From an uncultured archaeon (GTDB lineage Archaea > Thermoproteota > Nitrososphaeria > Nitrososphaerales > CALBXV01): 11,159 bases of DNA. The notes below the pieces were generated by a model. The model ran no database searches, was not told the origin of the DNA, and saw only the letters and a list, made by a program, of their open reading frames with translations. The stretch lies in assembly GCA_937890045.1 (NCBI GenBank), contig CALBXV010000305.1, positions 1 through 11,159 on the forward strand. Direction: 5' to 3'. Shown piece by piece: positions 9,101-11,159 of the stretch (position 1 is the stretch's first letter; every line of letters begins with the position of its first letter). A program made the translations under genes and the position numbers.

Positions 9101-9824
9101 CATGAACAAATGCATTAATAACACCATCGCTATCACCAGCTTCAAGTGCTGCTCCTGTAAGACCAAGAGGCATATATTGTGTAAGTCTTTTTGCGTAAAA
9201 CGGACTAAGCCCCTGCTCAAGCCTTCCCTTGGCATGGTCAATCGCTTTACCTTGTACTGATAAAGGTATATCTCCACCCTTGAGAAGTTCACCAAGTTCT
9301 GTTTGTGTTAAGGTGGGAACAAGTAATGGGTATGAAACAAGCTCTCCGTTATGCATAAGCTTACCCCTGGCAGCTAAATCTGTAACCTTTCGGTCGCTAC
9401 CATCAGTCATTGTTCTCTCGCCAATCCAGCCATACTTAGATTTCTTTGTATAGTCTGAACGCAAAGAAGATGGCTTTAGGGAAAATAAGGATCCTTCTTT
9501 ATCTCCTGATGTAGCACGATATGTACCATAACCAGCCCGTCTATCAGTATCAATAGACTTTGCAAAATCGGGATGTTGGGGTCCCATTGTCATTCTGCCT
9601 GTTTCCTGGTCACGGCTTACAGTTTGAGCATCATCAGGAATTGGTACAACAGGCTCTTCGGGTTCATCACTTGCCTCGTCCAGTGTGATGCTTCTAGGCT
9701 GTGCACTCTCCCTAAGCAAGCCCTCTTCAATGGCCATATTGTATTTTTCCTTATTTTCTGGCGATAACATTCCTACTGAATTAGTATCTCTTGCCATCTC
9801 AAACAAATCTCTAAGTGTATTCAT
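192..9824 (-). CDS. Giant phage polyvalent virion/ejection protein with embedded tyrosine recombinase and LPD38-like C-terminus
   Basis: A single uninterrupted reading frame of 3210 residues. Its ATG follows the stop of the 418-residue gene by 11 bases, with a weak GGGGA ribosome site. Visible order: N-terminal phage motif (about 130-212); hydrophobic stretches (about 387-404 and 519-538) around a Gly/Glu-rich region (about 487-512); coiled coils (about 638-689 and 719-782); acidic Pro/Thr/Lys linker (about 930-985); complete tyrosine recombinase (about 1280-1730); Lys-rich linker (about 1962-1980); degenerate metallopeptidase-like segment (about 2070-2150); coiled coil (about 2354-2422); LPD38-like module (about 2680-3200) with a hydrophobic segment at about 2939-2958. 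Phage polyvalent proteins are thought to be packaged and delivered with DNA; that role here is inferred from architecture and from the preceding small structural-type gene. No lysozyme or transglycosylase motif was recognised. Composition does not visibly change at the recombinase, so there is no sign of a very recent insertion. Confidence 0.85.
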   Translation of the reverse strand: MNTLRDLFEMARDTNSVGMLSPENKEKYNMAIEEGLLRESAQPRSITLDEASDEPEEPVVPIPDDAQTVSRDQETGRMTMGPQHPDFAKSIDTDRRAGYGTYRATSGDKEGSLFSLKPSSLRSDYTKKSKYGWIGERTMTDGSDRKVTDLAARGKLMHNGELVSYPLLVPTLTQTELGELLKGGDIPLSVQGKAIDHAKGRLEQGLSPFYAKRLTQYMPLGLTGAALEAGDSDGVINAFVHGFNEGLFVELPEMFFKALEFMTPTSAKKAGFDPGKFLADWIEHKGVEWFGERQYEGLARIIYEGTKMFAPSVLPPMGYFAGGRLLLKLASMQKFVGAAEKAGVVDKALRFAKFRHPGFKGFKDPRIIKGGQAALKAQKSIKAVRDALILHASLVTAVGLYGASTYQRTEDEIYKRMARLKSEGKHAEAAALEGTLWYAPAATGSIEAAGEFFGTRYLAKLFRLDPEKVGALGPRAFVKKWAKDLFKTMGVEVGTEVGQAGGQVGVEKYSNIRPGANVLYEMIDVVGPTIWMTLMTGGLASPTHMRAFANESAEWQARNDEAYKQTKAAKENISGEAGLWERGWYTAMDEGEEQGRYGYVGETTKFMAGEKVSKSQAGSREGYRNNVSGEFIDINDSPATHIKRRKKEITALRAKAKKAKLDTTKEKHNNEIDRLQKEINGLEAHTKLEVEDNKVYRWLSDEEINFGQEGVEGFIIKKAAVLGLQKRIKSSKKRRDSIKKSTLKNKASLGKKLDKVIERLETELGEAKQQRDAFSKLLKENNIKEPTKLSQVMNIISGKKPGRMRVLVYEADNKQLAEEYKETYKASAINHYSSRAKSYARIYTRKDIDNIFNKARKGVVKNDKDIISNLKDMLSLKEAREIQMSLFYQERDLNYFINDSVFAVDRQVRIRLAKVEQRQQLITATISGLVQKEREEAEAVEDAQDTEPEIKPETKTKDEAGTGTTQKTAGTEPKKSAVDDEEPAGWWSKPGTHDHNTQVLRAVPFKVLKNAIISLGLEDKLIATNSRNYLIHNILGVPDPGSIYLTKGKTAWEKIDRMVGEEAAAKIKKRTFNDKNVKSLIDFIKADYRMHRDNSKLRDVLGSEKTGERWYYDKNQGGMGGITVDQLIEDTEQIDGGKKPTFMYMKALEETMMATVSDGKGSNLWDVLYALEASGEIQDGMAWLEYFRHRGKVLRANNIKGGHTGKLKGDAWNTINNKKNKRKEFEDEATIGNTTMTELQNVFRKHTKQTPVFTLEPMRTIAASDTGIMSKEEEKRITALSNRIGSAKSITEWYVSQPRSVKSKYLKDLAVFHQYINMHINSAQGKKDAYQLPLTNDGHTVDWGAISPTDINFRRLMKEYITSLRMNKGRQGQAKAKGYAMGTVMGMLTPLRSYFKGDKYARKDQELTFNMSTVLDASVLPAVIRNVVPYTKHAASEVWYTRAMANLDEEISTAKEWEQTQIKASKETHGAKGDLWRDDEAVIRARRDLSNILLKKAVIEVAIDTMGRAVEIVSLEMSDIDFTNGTILYRHTKSSLNRTVNSMGIATGKAIGHPKGSLKEYRDYVESYIQDYSPNHGTLGHSNTNLENSTFLYIKDDNTLKYKESKKKTDMYNYGYEVDNNNLLESFNYDDILKTSKKFFLAVKEKHKEETPGFNADDHSITPHGFRHLGAHILLRHKIPEDTVRGWLGHQGDNIVKNYMRSVAMEALKTKDEVWLGVYANKIADFKAKDSEDQIIAFTSDESQRIKRSSYAFTELKRPGAKVADQKVFGYLFLKGAKITEGKIKGLDNIAFINTKTPGGKTEVKVFIPHEDGDFIVSIKHADEMLKDDTTGRGVDLQLAANEFRAQKETPLNEEAETQNVSYSTGDKQTIIADKIKHAANNDDLKGVVDGLDHIEKTGNTPAQLPMSEALEIVTDMIMRHPENTRGTHKGVLEWMDVVKRIVEMHPALKAEANKALGIKTQKKTGKKKATGKKKVTRRRQNVAELVEIKGKGVFTSKEQAQRVIDGVSSLPGHVGMDKNITIINRVDEYGPELNPLKNEADMSILLAQGGFKDAKAVERAIREGQRFFITGLYEVGEGVGGKQGQKTITLFHGSTLRTITEEYAHGFILEGGKPKGLTGGVRIGHLYEEERAAKYLAKEWEKAIRAGRIKDVKNSISVPASGKTVGNGVNAPGIIRRHLVERLDKLPGTYSKEIEDVLGSIEGGLLSKEEQEYMIENAESQAVVEVSLRKARTTMNRADIKRLERELYDLTGERHTWAYKLLAGLGERYWRVKWTLEFWLPMSTITNRNYIITQRMFAQGIIGQTEELALKFEERLKVIPVEHHDDIFHYIDSSGRFHNEYQINFMAHYNIYKKGLQKLEEVENKIEKLETFIENATDQSSIDLHNENIKKLREEKEGLASREKLKRTLDINHQETLEKFEKVDNDNLRKINPKYREFASGIKKLQLVLGQKLLDVGAISHDTFWTMHGKYIHYMYLVNMLPHSDKYLKYLDQVGVEGVLETGFLEQKDPGLAIEIKEGMGIIKDTSQIIPKGIGMTLGYIAKHNYFAKIADPKMGVVLPEIEGVEWHKDKGHVIKEVIEDPGQWDKVVRNYPEFHEIERAEKEGRDIPEFKTISFDRDALTIYHSVWGLNQKISKQKSVVETVSNEALKGFDKEKTSDLLSHYEELYKPVKTALDKRNETLSRNYIKMGDVGSKTFGPLSGKLLASPVANDILPLTRYEHEYGTVFSWLIQANEQTTMMFKAGKVALNPPTAIRNVVSNILQNNLRGRPLPLVFSDLFSAVQSLISKDIYYQEAKKIGLFKGNWNVVELGEIQEKFKGKLYKIDKDGKPVKKKPYTWFGAMAMIKDLSKYYGKIDELAKLSIYKQLRSKGNLDRFGIGDGTQVSIADAARIANKYGMDYSLADRSIKYLRRQIIPFGTYQYKVLPLIFESMIARPWIMGKWVAFLGVGGFSLAQAMSKFLMDIDDDEWERLMKKLPAFIRLNKTFVPVPWRNKNGEYMWVDGSYFMPWGTWHAITKDMTELDISQSFNTLGVGNPFLTAFTTLKTWRRDRPPVDPFTKQEIWNNVDPAHIKYLKTFSWLHNLVTPGIFENIFVPGYTERQGWVGRSTAVIKGWITGEPFNDKWNREYGNEQFFRFFGINAQTISPAQTMAITKARLNVLRGDLRKRVRNPSVQGNPDKIKKAIDIYQKKAKKIMDKDPGIFARGRYNR
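205..211 (-). promoter_or_regulatory. Shine-Dalgarno of the 35-residue membrane protein
   Basis: GAGGGAG on the minus strand, 9 bases before the ATG at 195. It lies inside the last codons of the giant gene and supports the overlapping ATGA start of the small gene. Confidence 0.6.
222..1787 (-). other. LPD38-like C-terminal module of the giant protein, residues ~2680-3200
   Basis: Signature stretches seen in order: FGPLSGKLLASPVA (about 2692-2705); KVALNPPTAIRNVVSN (N2750); RRQIIPFGTYQYKVLPLIF (P2917); a hydrophobic segment (about 2939-2958); and a basic C-terminal helix ending in GRYNR. The NP-x-T-x-x-RN-x-x-SN and PF-x-x-Y-x-x-K-x-x-P motifs are those I associate with the large polyvalent protein-associated domain LPD38, found at the C-terminus of giant phage and mobile-element proteins. 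A biochemical role for this domain is not established to my knowledge. A profile search would settle the family. Confidence 0.65.
3375..3617 (-). other. Metallopeptidase-like segment with lost first zinc histidine (EExxH), residues ~2070-2150
   Basis: The stretch ITGLYE (linker) KTITLF HGSTLRTITEEYAHGFI lines up without gaps with the pattern I-x-LF-x-x-A-D-x-ST-x-x-HE-x-x-H that I associate with zinc metallopeptidase domains of polyvalent phage proteins. The first histidine is replaced by E2102, while E2103 and H2106 remain. A later LAKEWEKAIRAGR (E2142) resembles the third-ligand helix. If the alignment is right, this is a catalytically impaired relic or pseudoenzyme. An alternative is an ADP-ribosyltransferase-like fold beginning at the FHGST motif (H2093). 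Moderate to low confidence in either. Confidence 0.4.
3899..3932 (-). repeat. 18-bp tandem repeat encoding a Lys-rich linker (TGKKKA/TGKKKV)
   Basis: Two 16-bp identical units (3899-3914 and 3917-3932) with an 18-bp period encode TGKKKATGKKKVT. They are followed by RRRQ and preceded by KTQKK, giving a strongly basic stretch at about residues 1962-1980. It joins the recombinase half to the metallopeptidase-like half and resembles basic nucleic-acid-binding tails or flexible linkers. Replication slippage is the simplest origin. Confidence 0.7.
4635..5987 (-). other. Embedded tyrosine recombinase (core-binding + catalytic domains), residues ~1280-1730
   Basis: The full catalytic set is visible: R1508 in DTMGRAVEIVSLEMSDIDF; K1533 in the hairpin YRHTKSSLNRTV; H1664 and R1667 in PHGFRH; H1690 in GWLGHQGD; nucleophile Y1699 in VKNYMR. 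Spacings R-K 25, H-R 3, R-H 23 and H-Y 9 match XerD-type enzymes almost exactly. The exception is K-H, at 131 residues instead of roughly 70, which implies an insertion of about 60 residues. Upstream, residues about 1290-1400 look like the helical core-binding domain, ending in LTPLRSYFKGDKY. Such enzymes cut and rejoin DNA through a 3'-phosphotyrosyl link. Nothing is missing for activity at motif level. There is no strong internal ribosome site, so it is probably made only as part of the giant protein, unless this is later cleaved. Confidence 0.92.
5157..5184. repeat. Imperfect 28-bp direct repeat, copy B (inside the recombinase domain)
   Basis: Matches copy A at 9225-9252 in 26 of 28 bases, same orientation and same reading frame. 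It encodes GKAIGHPKG (G1548 to G1556), just downstream of the catalytic K1533 hairpin. Spacing between copies is 4068 bp, exactly 1356 codons. Confidence 0.7.
9189..9437 (-). other. N-terminal phage motif (PTL...SPF type) of the giant protein
   Basis: Residues about 130-212 carry the pattern NGELVSYPLLVPTL (P170), then a helix with AIDHAKGRLEQGLSPFY (G192 to Y210). Similar 'G-x-E-x-x-x-P-x-L-V-P-x-L ... A-x-x-H-A-x-x-R-x-x-x-G-x-SPF' stretches recur near the N-termini of large phage virion proteins, from my memory of such sequences. Its function is not known to me. It supports the phage assignment of the whole protein. Confidence 0.5.
9225..9252. repeat. Imperfect 28-bp direct repeat, copy A (N-terminal motif)
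   Basis: Matches copy B at 5157-5184 in 26 of 28 bases. It encodes GKAIDHAKG (G192 to G200) within the N-terminal phage motif. The differing bases change D/G and A/P. Confidence 0.7.
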
Positions 9825-9829
9825 TTATA

Positions 9830-9834
9830 TCCCC
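9830..9834 (-). promoter_or_regulatory. Weak Shine-Dalgarno of the giant gene
   Basis: GGGGA lies 5 bases before the ATG at 9824 and just after the TAA of the 418-residue gene. It is a poorer match than the neighbouring site, so the giant protein may be translated at a lower rate or depend on coupling to the gene before it. Confidence 0.5.
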
Positions 9835-9835
9835 A

Positions 9836-11092
9836 TTATTCGTTAACTTGATCCATCTGCATCTGCCTAAGAGTCTCTTCATCTCTTTCACTCAACCCAG
9901 TACTCAGCTCATCTGCTATTGATTGGCCACCTTGCATATGGCTTAATGGCATGGTGCCTCCCTCGTATTGCACTGTATTTTTATTCTTTTCCCATTGAGC
10001 TTGTGCTTGTGCATCAGCCTGTTTTTTCTCCATAATTCCATCAAATAAATCCTCATAGTATGTTCGGGCTATTATATCGGTTTTAAATATTTTTCCAGCT
10101 ATTCCCATCTTTGTATCATCAGTCATCTTTTGAAGTGCATCAAGCGGTGTTGATGCCAAGCTGTTTCCTGTTTGTGATATAAATGCTGATTCTAAAGTCT
10201 TACCACCCACTGTTAAAATGGCATTTATAAGTGCATCTGGGGTAGAAGCCCCGTTCTGAACTTGAAGTTGCTTTGCAAAAGCATCAGTAGCTTTTGACTT
10301 TAATTGATCCATGGTTAAAGGTTTTCCTCTCATAGCAAAGTTACTCGCTCTTCTATAAGCCTCTTTCTGACCCTCCAGGGTTTCCGTTAGTTGGTTTTCT
10401 GCGGCTATCAACTTTGCTATCTTTGGATATAAAGCTGCAATGGATGGATCGTTGAAGTCTTCTCTTGTAAATACCGATGTACCAACTGCACTACCAGCCT
10501 GTGTTTGTTGCTGTGCAGAAGGTTTTTCTCCTAACTTTTCCAATGCGGCATTTACCTCTCCCCCCATTTTCTCTACCCTTTCTGCCGTGGCTGATGTTGT
10601 TTCATAAACCATGCCAGATATTTCATCCATCCCAATTAAATTTTTTTGTATTCCTTCTTGAAACTCCTTCTCGGTAATAGTACCATCACCGTTATAATCA
10701 ACCCCACTATTTTTTAAGTATCCGTCTATCTTTTCCGTTAAAGCACCAGTTGGGTCAACATTATTAAGCTTTTCACCCCAGTGAAAGGGCTTGTTAGCTG
10801 CTTCGTTTTCCAGTTCATATTTTCTTGCTAAAGCAGCATTATATCTTGTTGCAGTCTTGGACTTCTCAATCGTAGCTTCTTCTGTAAGGAAGTCACCAAC
10901 ACTATCTGCCTGCATTGCATGCACACCCCTGGCCAGTCTCTCACCCATCCTGAACTTTCTCTTTCCATGAGGACCCTCAGCTGCTGTTGAGAATGATTGA
11001 GGAGCCCCAATACCAGAGAACCCAACTGCTCCCTTTGCTAGACCTCCTATTACCTTACCAAGATCTCTCTTCGTGTCTATAAGTCTTGCCAT
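9836..11092 (-). CDS. 418-residue EF-hand-containing putative internal virion/ejection protein
   Basis: The ATG at 11092 lies 1 base after the upstream stop and 7 bases after a strong GAGGAG site. The gene ends 11 bases before the giant gene, so the two are surely co-transcribed. The protein begins with a Gly/Ala-rich amphipathic stretch (about residues 11-35), then is mostly helical and rich in Ala, Gln and Glu, with a QAQAQ run near the C-terminus and no signal peptide. Residues 132-143 form a canonical EF-hand loop (D132, N134, D136, G137, I139, E143) preceded by a plausible helix, so one Ca2+ site is predicted. I recognise no named family. Its place directly before a giant polyvalent protein suggests a structural or ejection partner, in the manner of small internal virion proteins of T7-like phages; this is by position only, not by sequence similarity. 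Confidence 0.8.
   Translation of the reverse strand: MARLIDTKRDLGKVIGGLAKGAVGFSGIGAPQSFSTAAEGPHGKRKFRMGERLARGVHAMQADSVGDFLTEEATIEKSKTATRYNAALARKYELENEAANKPFHWGEKLNNVDPTGALTEKIDGYLKNSGVDYNGDGTITEKEFQEGIQKNLIGMDEISGMVYETTSATAERVEKMGGEVNAALEKLGEKPSAQQQTQAGSAVGTSVFTREDFNDPSIAALYPKIAKLIAAENQLTETLEGQKEAYRRASNFAMRGKPLTMDQLKSKATDAFAKQLQVQNGASTPDALINAILTVGGKTLESAFISQTGNSLASTPLDALQKMTDDTKMGIAGKIFKTDIIARTYYEDLFDGIMEKKQADAQAQAQWEKNKNTVQYEGGTMPLSHMQGGQSIADELSTGLSERDEETLRQMQMDQVNE
10664..10699 (-). other. EF-hand calcium-binding loop in the 418-residue protein
   Basis: Codes for DYNGDGTITEKE (residues 132-143). Ligand positions 1 (D), 3 (N), 5 (D), 7 (T, backbone), 9 (T) and 12 (E), with G at 6 and I at 8, fit the EF-hand consensus. 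The bidentate E12 favours EF-hand over the dockerin loop. Only one copy is visible. Confidence 0.8.
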
Positions 11093-11093
11093 C

Positions 11094-11159
11094 TTATTTC
11101 TCCTCTTTAACTTTCATTAATTCAACAAACAAAGTTCCATCAAATCTAGTTCCTATTAT
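11094..11159 (-). CDS. C-terminal end of an upstream gene (partial, unknown)
   Basis: Twenty-one codons run in from the right edge and end at TAA (11096-11094), 1 base before the ATG of the 418-residue gene. The tail reads ...TRFDGTLFVELMKVKEEK, a hydrophobic strand followed by a charged end. The Shine-Dalgarno of the next gene lies within its last codons. No family can be read from so short a piece. By position it is another member of the same structural operon. Confidence 0.65.
   Translation of the reverse strand: MIGTRFDGTLFVELMKVKEEK
11100..11105 (-). promoter_or_regulatory. Strong Shine-Dalgarno of the 418-residue protein
   Basis: GAGGAG on the minus strand, 7 bases before the ATG at 11092. 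It sits within the last codons of the upstream gene, which implies coupled translation. It is clearly stronger than the GGGGA site in front of the giant gene. Confidence 0.8.

Noticed and set aside
1..11159. tRNA genes, CRISPR arrays, insertion sequences with terminal inverted repeats, integrase attachment sites
   Set aside because: None could be recognised by reading. The only long repeats noticed are the 28-bp pair and the 18-bp tandem unit.

Overview
The window looks like part of the virion structural (DNA-ejection) module of a tailed bacteriophage or prophage, probably podovirus-like. It is AT-rich, fully coding, and almost entirely transcribed from the minus strand. Starts carry bacterial Shine-Dalgarno sequences, and genes are packed with gaps of 1 and 11 bases or a 4-base stop/start overlap. 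The host cannot be named. Frequent ATA and AGA/AGG codons only indicate an AT-biased genome.

Layout, in the direction of transcription (right to left): (1) 11159-11094, the last 21 codons of an upstream gene; (2) 11092-9836, a 418-residue Ala/Gln/Glu-rich protein with a glycine-rich N-terminus and one textbook EF-hand calcium loop; (3) 9824-192, a giant 3210-residue multidomain protein; (4) 195-88, a 35-residue single-pass membrane protein that starts inside the stop codon of the giant gene (ATGA) and was not previously delimited because of its size. At the left edge, the end of a plus-strand gene (about 3-95) converges on this operon and overlaps the last 8 bases of the small membrane gene. 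No tRNA, rRNA, CRISPR array, insertion sequence or convincing terminator was seen, and no gene-free stretch exceeds 300 bases.

The giant protein is of the 'polyvalent protein' type described for phages and conjugative elements. From N to C it has: a short phage N-terminal motif with the PTL/SPF signature; hydrophobic and Gly/Glu-rich segments; long coiled coils; an acidic Pro/Thr/Lys linker; a complete tyrosine recombinase (core-binding plus catalytic domain with R1508, K1533, H1664, R1667, H1690, Y1699); a lysine-rich linker; a metallopeptidase-like segment that has lost the first zinc histidine (EExxH); another coiled coil; and an LPD38-like C-terminal module.

The most notable observation is the recombinase with all catalytic residues, fused in frame in the middle of a presumed ejected virion protein. 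The likely reading is that genes 2 and 3 are internal or ejection proteins and that the recombinase enters the cell with the phage DNA. That functional reading is inference; the catalytic motifs and their spacing are seen directly. A 28-bp in-frame imperfect direct repeat (26/28), one copy near the N-terminal motif and one inside the recombinase, is a second unexplained signal.
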